Origin: Ailanthus altissimus
Lineage: Eukaryota > Streptophyta > Magnoliopsida > Sapindales > Simaroubaceae
Length of the DNA stretch: 64,000 bases
Direction of reading: 5' to 3'
Assembly: GCA_946807835.1 (NCBI GenBank)
Contig: OX327697.1
Span: 23,074,001 to 23,138,000 of the forward strand
Position 1 is the stretch's first letter; each line of letters begins with the position of its first letter. Shown in pieces: positions 44,310-57,350 of this stretch. Under the pieces are notes generated by a model. It was not told the origin of the DNA. It ran no database searches and saw nothing but the letters and a program-made list of their open reading frames with translations. The position numbers were made by a program, and so were the translations under genes.

Positions 44310-45410
44310 TTTTTGCATCTTGTTTATAAGTTGGAGTTGGACCTGAAATGATCTGTTAATTCGATTGGTTCTTTATAGAGAAGACTGATAAGTGCTAATA
44401 AATTAATCCCATGCCATAATTATACGAAGCATATAATATACATGTAAAGATATGTCATGCATGTACCTTTGTTTTGTTTTTAGGCTATCATTTTTTTTTT
44501 AAGTTCTTTATCAAATGAGGAAGAATTTATAGTCTCTGAATGTGTAATGAATTGAACACAAATAGCCGTCGGGGGGGGACTGGCATTGATCAAGAAGAAT
44601 CGATACTAATTAATTATTATTACAAAATATAAAATCGTAAATTATTAGTCCATTACAATATGCCAGGAGCCAGGATGTTAAAAAATACATTACTATCACT
44701 TTCATGTCCCGTTAAAGCCAACAATTTCAATCATTGAGGTTCAATATTATCCTTTGCAGTCTAACATAATGTAAATTGAAAATATTATTAGGGTTTATTA
44801 TTATTTTTATGGGGGTTTATATGTTTAAAATAATTATATATTATAAGTTATTCTAAATAAAGATTAATTTAAGTGATTTATTTAAGTTATTTTTTATTGG
44901 GTTCTAAAAACATCTAATTTGATATGAACTTAATTATTATATGTAAAAATTTAATATTAATTAAATTACGATTGATGGGATTACAGTTTAGCCTTTTATA
45001 TCAAGATCACTTTTGGGCTGTGGTCCTAATTAAATTATTATGTTGTAGAGTTCTTCTCTTTTATTCCATCATATAGAGAAGTTCATTGAGTATTATATAG
45101 ATTTGATTGTGGATGACTACTATACCCTCACGTTCTTATTAAAAGCTGTTAATTTTTGCGTTCAAATTGTTATAAATTTCTCAAATATTTTTTTTTTCAA
45201 TATTCATCCTAATAATTTGACATGGTAAATTTAAGGTTTGTATTTTATGGATATAAATTTTATTTATATTTATGCCTAAATAAAATAATATGGACTCAAA
45301 TTTACAAGTAAAAATCTATGGTAAATTTTGAAGAACCAAGGCCAATATTTGATATATATATATATATATATAATATATACTCTCATATACATTATTACAG
45401 CTAATAAAAA
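44310..45410. other. AT-rich spacer
   Basis: No gene or definable element. An eight-base G run lies near 44570 and a TA microsatellite at about 45352-45372. Confidence 0.4.
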
Positions 45411-45976
45411 GTTTGTGAGAAGTTGATTGAACATCACTTTAGAATAGGTTTAGGATCGAGTCGTGTGAGTAGGGATGTAAGGAGAAGAAAGGTTTGCCCA
45501 TGTGAGCCATGTGAATAGGTTTGGCCTCCAAAACAAAACCTAGAGCACCACAGCACCAGGGGTGAGCACTCCCCCTTATGCATTCCTAAGTCATCTAGAA
45601 CACCTTTATGTTATTTTCACTCGGATTAGAGTTTACCTAACATTTTTATAGCCTATATAAAGGCTTTATTTGACTTGAAAAATACATCACAACATAACTA
45701 CACACAAGAGAAAAAAAAACCTAAATTATACAAGAGAGGCAATTGTGAGTGTAATTGAGAGAAGTTCTTTGTGATCTTGTTAACTCTTGTAAAAGACATA
45801 CTTTGTGAGTGCTTTGAGATTAATAAAAATAAGTAAGATCTTGATCTGCTGTGGAGGTAAGTAATTGTTAAACCACGTAAATTCTTGTGTGATTTCTTCT
45901 ACCCTTTCTCTCTTTAGATTATTTCTTATTACTTGTTGCGTTATTATTACTTGTGCGAATTGCTTCCGCTTCAACA
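45411..45976 (+). mobile_element. LTR fragment
   Basis: It reads as the promoter and U5 part of an LTR: TATA box CCTATATAAAGG at 45652-45663, a typical leader ending TTGTTAAACCACGTAAATTC, and a terminal CCGCTTCAACA. The left end is not defined and no interior follows. Confidence 0.55.
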
Positions 45977-46174
45977 AAAATAATAAGGATATACTATTAT
46001 GATATTTTTAATTTTTCTTAACTAATAATACTTTGATGATGTTTATAATGTACTACACAACATTATTTGTTAGGATATTAAAAACAAAACATGTAAAACT
46101 TTCATAAGTGCACAACTCCTTTCCCAACTTGTTTTAGTAAACATAATAGAGCTACTTTTGTTTTTAAATATTAC

Positions 46175-46200
46175 ATTATATATATATATATATATATATA
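46175..46200. repeat. (TA)n microsatellite
   Basis: Thirteen uninterrupted TA dinucleotides. Confidence 0.9.
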
Positions 46201-46389
46201 TTAATAGTGGTCAAGTATTTTCAGTACTCAAGATCAATCTTGATCAATATAGGATAATGGTGATGAGACTATATTTCGAATATCTATTCGCGGAAAGAAA
46301 CATTTTACTCTTATGAATTTTGAAAAATTTTATCCTTATATACAACTTGGCAGACTTGGAACTTCTTAACTCAAGTTAAGAGAAGGGAT

Positions 46390-48110
46390 GAAATAATATA
46401 TGTGGTAAATATCTTATCTTTAATATTAATATTGAGCCTCCACTTAACAACTTAAAATTTTAAGTTGAGCAGTAATCTAATATGGTATCAAAGTCAAGAT
46501 TTTGAATTCGAACTTTTATATCTTTGTTTTCAGTTAACTTTTTTATTTATCTCTTTATTTCAGTCTACTAGAGATCCACTCTAGTTAAGACCTACTCGGA
46601 TTTATATTTTACGTAAGAGGTCTATTAAGATTTATCTTTAATACTAATATTGGCCTATTCGGATCTACGCTTCATGTGAGAGAAACTGTTAAGACTATCT
46701 TTAATACAAATATTGAACTTTCACCTAATAGTTTAAGCTTTTAGAGTTGAGTGGTAATTTAATAGTAAAGTTTGTTAAAGAATAAATTAAAATTTTGTTG
46801 ATCGTGAAGATTTAATAGATTCTTTAGTTATAGACAATATGTTTTTTTGGAAATAGTGATTAATCCCTCAACATTGAAATAATTGGTCCTCCTTGTTTCA
46901 GTCTACCAGAGATTTACTCTGGTTAAGACTTACTCAAATTTTTATTTTACGTGAGAAAAACTGTTAAAACTTATCTTTAATACTAATATTCACTTATTCG
47001 GATCTACACTTCATGTGAGATAGACTGTTAAAATTTATCTTTAATATTAATATTGAGCCTTCACCTAATAATTTAAGCTTTGTGGGTTAAGTGGTAATCT
47101 AATAGTAAAGTTTGTTAAAGAATAATTTAAAATTTTGTTGACCGTGAGAATTTAACAGATTCTTTAGTTATGGACAATTTTTTTGGGAATAATGATTAAT
47201 CCCTCGGCATTGAAATAATTGGTCCCCTTGTTTTAGTCTACCAGAGATCCACTTTAGTTGAGACCTACTTGAATTTACGTTTTACGTAAGGAGAACTGTT
47301 AAGACTTATCTTTAATATTAATATTGGCCTATTTAGATCTACACTTCATATAAGAGAGAGACTGTTAAGACTTATTTTTAATACTAATATTGAGTCTTCA
47401 CCTAATAGTTTAAGTTTTTTAAGGTTGAGTGGTAATCACCTAATAATTTAAGCTTTTGGAGTTGGGTGGTAATCTAATAGTAAAGCTTGTTAAAGAAAAA
47501 TTTAAATTTTGTTGACTGTGCGAATTTAACAAATTCTTAATTATAGACCTTCTTTTAAGAATAGTGATTAATCTCTCGGCATTGAAATAATTGGTCCCCC
47601 AAGCATTCTCTGACTTCTAAGACTAGTTCTTGTATTGACAAAGTTGGTAAGGTTACGCCAAAAGTTATCCCCAACAATAACTCTTCGATGCTTAAGTGAC
47701 CTACTCGAATTTACGTTTTACGTAAGGTGGACTGCTAAGACTTATCTTTAATATTAATATTTACCTATTTGAATCTACGTTTCACATGAGAGAAACCGTT
47801 AAGACTTATCTTTAATACTAATATTGAACTTTCACTTAATAGTTTAAGTTTTTGGGGTTGAATGGTAATCTAATAGTAAAGTTAGTTAAATAATAATTTA
47901 AAATTTTGTTGACCGTGAGAATTTAACAAATTATTTGGTTATAGACAAAAAACATTTAGAAATAGTGATTCATTTCTTGGTATTAAAATAATTGGTCCTG
48001 CAAGCGTTCTTTGACTTCTGAGACTATTCCCTACATTAACAAAGTTGGCTAGATTATGCAAAAAGTTATCTTTAACAATAACTCTCCGATGCTTAAGTCA
48101 GTAATAGGTT
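46390..48110 (+). repeat. Tandem repeat with ~335-bp period
   Basis: Units starting CAGTCTACTAGAGATCC at 46561, CAGTCTACCAGAGATTT at 46899 and TAGTCTACCAGAGATCC at 47234 follow one another. A partial unit precedes 46561, and a rearranged unit runs from about 47698. Each holds AAGACTTATCTTTAATACTA twice, TTTAAGCTTTTGGG-like words, AGTTATAGACA and ATTGAAATAATTGGTCC. The last two units gain an extra ~110 bp ending CAATAACTCTTCGATGCTTAAG. The first partial unit includes TGGTATCAAAGTCAAG, and the words resemble a scattered repeat also present near 21.4 kb, so the array probably grew from a dispersed element. Confidence 0.8.
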
Positions 48111-48979
48111 TTAAAAAAAAAGAGATTGACTGAAAATAATGGGTTTTTGAATAAGCTTATTCTCTTTACTTTATATTTTTGTAGATGGAGTTTTTTGTAC
48201 TCAAAATTCTCTCCTTTATACAAAGTATACTGCTACTTGTATAGACTTTCTTAGGCGCTTTTGTCATCCAAATCCTTTAAGGACTTATATATGTTCTGAG
48301 ATCCTAAGAATAGAATATACTCAAGATACTAAAAATGAATATATTTGAGATATTTGAGAAGAAGGGATATGCTTGAGATCCTATGAATGATATACGTCCT
48401 AGACCTCAGGGAAAATACACGTCCAAAGTTGTAACGACAGAATATTATCTTTTTTCTAAAATAGTCCTTAGTGAATAATGATGTTAGTCAAGGCCAAGGT
48501 CAGCCAATTTAGGATATCGAGAACAATCTACTTCAGTGCTGACTTTGAGCTCTTTAGGCCCTTGACCCGGAGCCTTGTACAACGGCATCCTTATTTACAT
48601 TCCAATTATAAATTTATTGTGATTTATAATCATAAAATTATCAAGATTAATCGAAATTAAATTGTTCGAAAAAAATTTATACACGAGGAGAAGGATCTGA
48701 ACCAACTCTCCAATTTGGCTGCAAATGATTCCATGGAAAGCTGAGTTTAATAATTTGTTCTTGTAATTGCAATACACTCATACCAAAATACTGTTAAATA
48801 ACAGCAATTAAATTAATTCAAAATGGGAAACCAAATGGGATATGAAAATAATCAATATTGCAATTTCATTAAAATAATATGAATAATAAATAAACAAAGA
48901 ATACATCCCATATGTTAATCCAATCTCTCGAAATACAATCATTTCGTTTACACACATGAAATTTTCAGTAGTAACAGAC
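48111..48979. other. Spacer and 3' untranslated region of an AG-peptide gene
   Basis: 48120-48600 looks like an LTR remnant without clear ends. From about 48870 the sequence (AATAAACAAAGAATACATCC) is homologous to the 3' flanks of the other AG-peptide genes. Confidence 0.4.
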
Positions 48980-49189
48980 TCAGTGCTTCAGGAGAGCAAG
49001 AAGAGATACAACGAGTGACAACCCAATTACGGCACCGGAAACAGGCAGAGAGAAGGCGGCTCCGGTGTCCATAGAAGGAGCAGGTGCCGGAGCCATCTCG
49101 CTACTTTGTGATGACACAGTGGCGGTCATTGCAAAAGCTGCCAAAACGAACACCAACACAAGGGCTTTTGAGCTGCTAACTTTCGCCAT
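48980..49189 (-). CDS. Arabinogalactan peptide (GPI-anchored)
   Basis: A 69-residue AG-peptide precursor. Residues 1-27 are the signal peptide (MAKVSSSKALVL ... TATVSS). The core QSSEMAPAPAPSMDTG (28-43) is identical to the copies at 9.9 and 63.2 kb. AAFSLPVSGAVIG and a hydrophobic tail ending LLKH form the GPI signal. The start is chosen to match paralogs. However, the frame stays open for 23 more codons to an ATG at 49258, and the TATA box lies far enough upstream that this ATG could be the first in the mRNA. It would put a second hydrophobic stretch (LSVFIVLVPSYLFLSN) before the signal peptide. The promoter has a TATA box and the best copy of the upstream block, with a G-box. Confidence 0.9.
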   Translation of the reverse strand: MAKVSSSKALVLVFVLAAFAMTATVSSQSSEMAPAPAPSMDTGAAFSLPVSGAVIGLSLVVSLLALLKH

Positions 49190-49307
49190 TATGTGATTGC
49201 TCAAGAACAAGTAAGAAGGAACAAGAACTATAAAAACTGAGAGTTGGTTTAATTGCAAGAAGTTGAGCGAGAAATTGGCAGTGGGCTTAGTTTCAATGTT
49301 TATGGTG

Positions 49308-49317
49308 ATTATATAGG
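49308..49317 (-). promoter_or_regulatory. TATA box of the AG-peptide gene at 48980-49189
   Basis: The minus strand reads CCTATATAATCACC, one base different from the TATATAAACACC of its paralogs. It lies about 120 bp upstream of the chosen ATG. Confidence 0.65.
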
Positions 49318-49473
49318 TGCTTTAGCCCGGCCGCGTGGAATCCGCGGCATCTACTGACAGTGATTTTGGCAAGTTTTTTTATTTGCCGCGTATCTTGACG
49401 AGCTCCAATTTTGGTTGTGTGGTTGGCGATGATTGGCCACCGTCCAGTGCTATTATGGCGCTGTATAGAAACA

Positions 49474-49500
49474 GGACACGTGGACACATGTTAGTTGGAC
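49474..49500 (-). promoter_or_regulatory. Conserved upstream block with G-box
   Basis: GGACACGTGGACACATG then TTAGTTGGAC on the plus strand, about 160 bp upstream of the TATA box. CACGTG at 49477-49482 is a perfect G-box, a known target of plant bZIP and bHLH factors. Use by any specific factor is inference. Confidence 0.6.
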
Positions 49501-49854
49501 TTACAAATGTTCTAGAGAAGAGTGAGGTTCCATGATAGAAGCACATGCAAAGTTGTAATGCGTGAAAAGTCTGGATATTTATTATTTTTAATTTTTTTAT
49601 AATTTAAATATTAAAATATTAAATAGCAGAAAAGAAATTCAATTCATAGAAAAATTGTCCATGTGATAAACTTATAATGTTCCAACATTTTGGGGCCTAG
49701 GATTTTTCTTTCCTGCACTAAAGCAGTGAAAGTAAAAATAGCCTTAATGGCCTCTTTTCTCATCCATGATGGGTGTAGAGGGTAATCAGAAAAATTGATT
49801 TCTTGTTTGTAGTTCACCCAAGTCTTTTTAAACTTAAGTATAGATAGGACAGAA

Positions 49855-52800
49855 ATGGATATAGAACAACTCATAAAGTTGTGTACGTCTCTTTCAATAT
49901 CAGGGGAGAATGAGAAAATCAATTTGTCAAAGGATCTAAAGGAGACAGGGGTAAGGATGACAGAAAAATGCTAGGTGGCAAGGGTTTTCTCCCCCCTCAA
50001 GTAATCAACAGAGAAGCTTTTAAGGCTACTATGCAGCTAGTGTGAAGGCCATTACAAAGGATCTACATTGAAAGCATAGGTAGTAATACTTTTTTTTTGT
50101 GCTCCTTTGATGCTGAACAAGACAAGAGAACAATTTTACCTGTAGAATCGTGGCACTTTGACAAACCATTAATCGTGATCAACAAGGTTGAGGGGATAGG
50201 AGCGGTGAACATGTTATCTTTTAAATTTGTGTCTTGCTGGGTTTAAATTCACAATCTACCAATCCTATACATGCACAAGAACATGATCAAAATGATGGCT
50301 AACAAGATTGGCACAGTAGAGGAGGTTGATATTGGTACGGAGGGAAGATGTATAGGGAAATTTGCCAGGGTCAGAGTTAAAATAGATGTGACAAAACCAT
50401 TAAAAAAGTTTTTGAAGGTAGAAAGCCAGAAAGAGCGAGGCGAAGGTAATGAAATCCTGCCAATACAATACAGAAAGTTACCAGACTTCTGTTATAGATG
50501 CGGTTGTATTGGGCACATCTTTAGAGAATGCTTAAATCCGAAAATAGAATAGCAGATGGAGCATACAAGTAGTGACAAAAGCATAGATAAAGAGGAATTG
50601 GCGTATGGTGGATGGCTAAGGGCATATGGCATAAAAGAAAAGTTAAGGCCTGGCAATGAGAAGAACAAAATAGAAGTTCATAAAACAGAGTTAGTTGAGG
50701 GAGGAGGAGCCCAAAACACAAACCATAGGGTAGGAAAAAGGACCCAACCCATCAGAAGAAGGGTGAGGAAGAAGAAACGGGTCGACCCAGAGATAATTTG
50801 CCAATCCCTAAGGCAGTGATCTCAGAAACAATACTGGCTATGGAAGAGGTTAGACCAAAGGACTATAAAGAGATAAACCATACAATTGGGATAGATGTAG
50901 AACCAGTGACAAGTCTGCAAAAAGGAAAAGAAGCTATGACAAGGGTAGCAGGTGGCAAGGAAGAAGTGAGAATGGCAGGTAACTTTTTGAAGAATGGCAA
51001 TGGCAAGAATGAGTTAATTAAATTTGAGGGGGGGAAAAATGGGCATGCAAGAGAAGATTGGAGGTGGCCCATTCCAAGATGTCACAAATAGTACTATGCA
51101 GGCCCACCAAAACAGGCCAAAAAAGTAGAAAACAGTTGTAAGAATTCTGGCCCATGAAGAAGGTACGGCAAGTAAGCCCAAGTTAGGAAAAAGAAAGGAA
51201 GCTGAAGTCTTTATAAGTAGCCCAAGTAGGAAAAAAAAAACCAGAACAAACCTAAACTCATTTACCTTTTCTGAATAGATGGAAAAGGGAAGGAAAAGTT
51301 GTTATCAGGCTATAGAAGATGATGAAGTGGCAGTGGTTGAGGCTCAGCCCTACCTAGCAATATAATTATTCTAAGTTGGAATCTCCGAGGTTTAGGGAAC
51401 CCTCGGACATTCAGAGCCGTTAATAAAATTCTCCAAAATAAGAAACCTGATATAGTTTTTCTGTGTGAAACCAAGTTATTGGCAAGGAAAATGGAATACG
51501 TGTAGGAAGTTATAGTATGATAAGTGTTTAGTAATTGATATGAATGGTTTAGGGGGTGGGGTAGCTTTAATGTGGAAGCATGATATAGATTTCTAGGGGT
51601 ATCTTATAGTAAGAGACATATTGATAAAATTATTAAAGATGGCTGAAACAAGGTGTAAAAAATAAAGATGGGAGATGATGGAAAGATTACCAAGATAAAG
51701 TCAACTGTCGTTGATTTGTTGTGGAGACTTCAATGAAGTCTTGAACAATGATGAAAAAAGTTGAGGAGATCCCAAAAATTCAGAGGCTATAAAAGGCTTT
51801 AGATCAGCTTTAAAAGCATGTAAAATGCAGGATTGAGTGGTAAAGCTTTCTCTTTACCTGGTCTAACAAAAGAGAGGGCTTAAGGATAATAAAAGAGAGG
51901 TTAGACAAATTTGTAGGTTCGAAAGACTGGATTAAGCTATATGGTAGGTACACAGTGCAACACCTTGTATCAATAGCCTCTGATCACTATCCAATTATGA
52001 TGGAAGCATGGGAGGCTAACAAGTGGGTGAGGATAGGAGAAAGAAAGAGAGTTAAAATCTACTATGAGAACATGTGAAACTTGAATGAAGAGTGGCCTAA
52101 AGTAGTTGGGAAATCCTAAAAAGCTGATAGTATTACAGGAAGCCACACCATTCGTAACTTTGCTGAAAAAATAAAGAATGTGATGATAGCCTTAAAAGAG
52201 TGGAGTAAAGTCTTTGAGGGTAGGAAAAAAAAGATCCAGATGCTAACAAAAGAACTTGATTGCGAAAACCAACACCAACAGTGTAGGAACCCTAGCAAGA
52301 TAAAAAGATAATAGAAGATGATTGATGATCTGCTATATAATAAAGAGATATACTGAAAAACAGAGAGCCAAAACCACACGGCTTAAGGAGGGGGACCAGA
52401 ATACCAGATTCTTTTATGTTGTAGCCACTGCTAGTAAGAGGAAGAATACTATTAAGGGAATTCTGAATGATGAGGGTTTATAGATTGATGATGATAGGGC
52501 AGAGGACATTCTGCAACTATTTTGCCAATCTTTTTTCTTCATCCAGGCCACCAAAAGAGGGAATTGATTCAATGTTGATGGAAGCTAAAGTTACCGATGA
52601 ATGATGAGCTATTGAAGCCTTTCACTAAGGAAGTAGTGATGAAAGCTATCTGGTAATTAAATCCAAGTAAGGCCCTAGGTCTAAATGGGTTGCCTGTAGG
52701 CTTCTATCAACGGCATTGGCAAAGTGTAGGAGTGGACACACATGTACTTGTCTGCAAACGTTGAACCAAGATGGTAACCTTACTCCTCTCAATCATACTC

Positions 52801-55264
52801 ATATTATTTTAGTTCCTAAGATTTTAAACCCTTAAAAAACCACAGTTTTAGGCCTAATAGCTTTACTAATGTCAGTTATAAGATAATTGCAAAAACTATT
52901 GATAATAGGCTTAAATTGGTACTTGAAGATGTTATCTCACCAAATCAATTTGCATTCCTCCCTAATAGATTAATTAGTGACAATATCATAGTATGGTATG
53001 GGTGCCTCTATAAAGTGAGAAATAAAAGGCAAAAGAGAAAGGGATTGTTAACCATGAAATTAAATGTTAGTGAGGCCTATGATAAGGTGGAGTAGGACTT
53101 TTTAGAATGCACTAAGGATAAATTGAGGTTTAATCAAAAATGGATCAACCTTGTAATGAGATGTATATCTACTATATCTTTTTCCTTGATTATTAACAGT
53201 GGAATAAGTGAAAGTTTTCATGTACAGAACGCAGAGGCAAGGCTGCCCCCTTTCCTCTGACCCTTTTCAGATATATTCTGAAGTGTTCTCTTCTCTATTA
53301 CAACAAGTAGAATCTAGTAAACTAATCAAGGGGATTAAGTTTAGCAATAGGGTTTCAGTCTCTTATCTGTTATTTGCAGATAATAATTTGATTTGTATGA
53401 AAGCCAATAAATAAGGGTGTAGTACTCTTAAATAGATTATAGAGTCTTGCTCACTAGTTTTAGGGCAATTTTTTATTTATGATAAGTCTATAATTTTTGT
53501 AAGCTTAAACATGACTGCTGATCAAGTTAAAGCTATCCAATATGTGTTCAATTTGAAAGAGGTTACTCCCTATAAAAAATACATTGGCTTACCTTCTATG
53601 GTTGGTAGGAATAAGAAAAGATTTTGTAGTAATCTCAAGTTGAGAATGGCCAATAAAGTAAAGGGCTGGAAAGAGAGACTTTTCTCATATGGTGGGAAGG
53701 AAGTCTTAATCAAAGTAGTGACCTAAGCCATACCTACTTATGTCATATTTGTATTTACAATCCCAAAAAAAGTATGTGAAGATATTCAAAAGGACAGGGC
53801 CAAGTACTGGTTGGGGGCATCAGAGGACCTTGACAGAAAGATACCCTTGACCAGATAAGAAAAGTTATACAAAAGTAAGGGCAAAGTGGGCCTTGGATTC
53901 AGGGATATGTCTTGTTTTAATAAATCACTTCTGGTCAAGTAAGGATGGAGGTTGATTCAATCCCCAAACTCCTTAATAGCTAAGGTGTTGAAGGCAAGAC
54001 ATTTTAGGCATGAAGAGTTTTGAGAGGCAAAGATGGGGCAAAACCTCTCAAACATTTGGAGAAGCTTAATGTAGGGAGAAATTTTTTGGTTAAATGGTCC
54101 AAATGGCTGGTTGAGAGTGGTAGGAAGGTGGAAATCTATAAGAGTAATTGAATTCCTAGAATTTCCACCTTCAAGCCAATATCTCTACCCTTACTACCCA
54201 TAAATAACAAAGTAAGTTGTTTAATAGTAGAAAATAAGAAATAGAATGAAAGCTACCTGGAGCAGCACTTTCTGAACTATGATGCAGAGGCTATAAGGAG
54301 AAAAAAAAACTGCCATACCAAAATTAAGATGTCAATTATGCTAACACTATGATAAGAGCGGGGTCTTTTCAGTTAAAAGTGGATACCACTTAATTAACCA
54401 ACTCAAAAATGCAGCAAACTCTAAGCCAAGCAAAGAGTCCAATAAAATATGGAAAGGCATTTGGGAATGTATTGTGCCTCCAAAAATCAAGAACTTCTTA
54501 TGGAGATCAATATTAACTAAAAAGGTCATCAACAACCCAATATACATAAGGTACTATAAGGAGATAGAAGGTAGTGCTCATTCTCTCAAAAGATGTAAAA
54601 AGAGCAAGGAAATCTAGAAACAAACTAGATTCTGTAACCTAATAAAAGGGATGCAGAGGAAGGATATGGGATTAATTTTCTTCCAAGTGTTAAATTTGCT
54701 ATCCAAGGAAAAGGTTACTGGTTTTGTTATAGTTTTTTGGACCATTTAAACTATCAAAACAGTTAAATGCCTATAATTCAATGCAAATATCCTTAAGTAA
54801 AACAAATAGGAATCGATGACAAGAACAGCAAACCAACATAATACCCATTGATTATGAATGTTTCAAACTCAAGGTCAATGTGGTAGTTGACTCCTACAGA
54901 GGCATGGTAGGACTTGGAGCCTATCTATGCAATGCGAAAGAAGTTCCAATGGCTATAGTAAAAGGCTCATGTGTGTTCAGAGATGATATTGAGTTGGCTA
55001 AGGCAAATAAAATGATACTGGCGTTACAAGTGGCATTAAGCTTGCACATCAAATACTTAGTACTAGAGTCTGATGCCCTTAATGTTGTAAATTTTGTCAA
55101 TGAACAAATTAGCTCTTTAAAGAAAATCAAATGGGTAATCCACGAGATTAGAAATTTTCTAGCTATAAGTGATCAAGCACAGATCACATACATTCCTAGG
55201 AGCCAAAATAAGTTGGCTCATAGACTAGCCAAATATGCTCTTTGTATCAGTGATAAAAGGATTT
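49855..55264 (+). pseudogene. Near full-length L1-type LINE with RNase H domain, inactive
   Basis: ORF1 starts at 49855 (MDIEQLIKLCTSL). It carries a DUF4283-like segment and a zinc knuckle CYRCGCIGHIFREC (50492-50533), and ends near 51090 in a basic, low-complexity tail. ORF2 opens near 51360 with endonuclease words ILSWNLRGLGNPRTF and KPDIVFLCETKL. Reverse transcriptase spans about 52640-53730: SYKIIAKTIDNRLKLV, NQFAFLPNRLISDN, KLNVSEAYDKVE, then YLLFADNNLICM, where the catalytic FADD is FADN. A zinc-binding C-terminal domain (about 54350-54600, WKGIWECIVPPKIKNFLWR) and an RNase H domain (54880-55264, VVDSYRGMVGLGAYL to NKLAHRLAKYAL) follow. Stops and frameshifts disrupt most of it. Poly(A) and target duplications were not found. 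Confidence 0.88.
54880..55264 (+). pseudogene. RNase H domain of the LINE
   Basis: The longest undamaged stretch of the element: 128 residues without a stop. It has the plant LINE RNase H layout (Asp-Ser in place of DGS at the start, a central Glu in ELAKANKMILALQ, ESDALNVV, and a C-terminal RSQNKLAHRLAK). Such domains, common in plant L1 lineages, are thought to be borrowed from a host-type RNase H. The residue in the first catalytic position is kept as Asp. Confidence 0.8.
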
Positions 55265-55338
55265 GACTTGACCAATTTCCTTATTTTAGTTAATGAAAAT
55301 ACAATTTGCTTTGAAAGAAAAACATTCCAAGTCTTACT

Positions 55339-56008
55339 TAGAGGTAGCGAAAAAATTCTAAATTTAGACTTAAATTTTAAAAAAATTGAAAAAAAACTCG
55401 AATTAAGAAAAATATTTAAAATATTATATTTTTCCTGAATTTGAGTTCTCTTTTTCATGTGAATTTTGAATTTAGACTAGACCTGATTTTCATAGGATTT
55501 AAAAAAATTCAACCTACAAACTCGAGTTTTTCTTTTTTTTAAAATCCTAATTATTAAAATTTTTAATTTACAATCAAATTAATAAATTTATATGTAATAC
55601 ATTACCATGTTTCGAATTTAATATAAAAATTATTGCAAAATAAAAAATAAGTTGCTGAAAATTGAAAGTTAAAACAAGATAAGAAAATAAATTTAAGATT
55701 GTAATAATTATTAAGAGGGTAAAATTAATAAAGTTTGAAATATTTTAAATTATAAATACAAATTATACAATGTAACAATTAATTTATTAAATAAACACTC
55801 TAAAAATTTAAATTTTACTAAAAAAAATGAAAAATAAATAAATTCAGGTCGAATTATTCGAATCTCGCCCAAATTTAAATTCAAACCCAACCCACACCGC
55901 ACTTAGAAAATTTGGGTATAACTTGAATTCCAGAATAATTATAAAAAAAAAAACCTATAATCCAGATTAACTAAAACTCATATTTGGATTTAAAAATTGT
56001 CATCTTTA
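55339..56008. mobile_element. Old hAT-like MITE candidate
   Basis: TAGAGGTAGCGA at the left and TAAAGATGACAA read from the right are imperfect inverted ends (8 of 12). The interior words (CTCGAGTTTTTC, AAATTTGGGTATAA, CCCAACCC) resemble those of the better-preserved element at 57351-57774. The 8-bp flanks do not match, so the ends are tentative. Confidence 0.4.
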
Positions 56009-56385
56009 ATTGCATCTCACTCATTTTCAACAAATGAGTTTTAAAAAAATCTAATAAATAATGTAAATTGAGGTCGAGCCCAAATTTAACTTGAATGGAC
56101 TTGGGTTGAGCCTCACAACTTTCTAAAATGTAAGCTCGTGTTATCTAAGGCTTGACAAAAATCCAATTTTACTCTAGATTTGTTGAGGGTAAATTTACTT
56201 TTATTAAATGGGAAAAAGTGAGATCTTATTATTGTTCGACTACTAAATTCCACCTTATTAGATTCAACTCATTATTGTCTTAATAAACTTTTGACAAAAA
56301 TATAAGAATTTAAGTAAATCTATCATTTTTCTTCTTAATTTTGTTTCAATTAATTAGTTATAATATAATTGATGTTGAGGAAGTT

Positions 56386-56772
56386 ACTTTCCTTGTATTG
56401 ACCAAAAAATGATTGATATTTAGGTTTATAAGTGGGATAGTTTTTTCATCCATTAGACTAGTTTTTTAAATTGAATACCTAAATTTTATACAAACTCTTA
56501 TAAGGTTAAGACCCTCTAATAAATAGAATCAAAGTTAAACTCTAATAGTCAAAATATGAATAGATTCACTATCGAATAAAAGAGTCAGTGTTGAGCCACC
56601 ACCAGTGAAGATTTCATTCAAGTAGGAATTGTTAAGTGAATAAGTTCTCTTACATTGGCGGAAAAAGAATTAATACTTGAGTTTATAAGTAAAATAATCT
56701 CTTCACCTATTAAACTAATTTTTTAAATTAGACACTTAAATTTTATATAAGCCCTTATAAACCCAAAACCTC
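56386..56772. repeat. Tandem duplication, ~257-bp period, LTR-like sequence
   Basis: 56386-56516 and 56644-56772 share TTTATAAGTGGGATAGT-like, TAGACTAGTTTTTTAAATT-like and ACCTAAATTTTATACAA words. The preceding TGTTGAGGAAGTTAC suggests an LTR edge. No coding sequence is present. Confidence 0.6.
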
Positions 56773-57350
56773 CAATAATTTACAAATTATATAATAAACA
56801 CTCCAATAACCATTGTCTTGCTAAAATTTCAAAATTTTCTTCCACAAGTTTGCAAAAATATTTAATTTTATTTTTTCTATATCTTAATTTAAAAAACAAG
56901 ACTAATATTATATAAAATAATTTAATATGTATGATAAGAAAGATCAACTTTATATCAGATTATGAAGTAAATAATAATAATAATAGTTAGAAAAAAATAG
57001 TTTTTATTTAATTATTTATAATTTTATTATGCATAGCCCGCTTATATTATTTATTTAAAATATATATTTGCATTTTTTCATTAAAATTATATTTTTATCA
57101 TTAATTACGTTAGTTATTTATATTATTTATTTAATTTTAATTTTTGCTATTTTTTGTTTTATAAGTACTATAAAGACAAAGTTATTATGTTTTTTTTTTA
57201 CCATTCGTTAAATTGAATACTAGGTGTAGAACGTTAAAGTCAGGATGTTCATTATATGCATCAGAAAATGGTCTACAATTGGAACTCTCAATCTTTTAGA
57301 TACTGCATTATCATTGTACATAAAAAATATATTTTAAAGTATATAACTAG

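Noticed and set aside
55225..55458. Frames on both strands at the LINE 3' end
   Set aside because: They are AT-rich overlaps between the end of the RNase H domain and the adjoining hAT-like element, with no family features.
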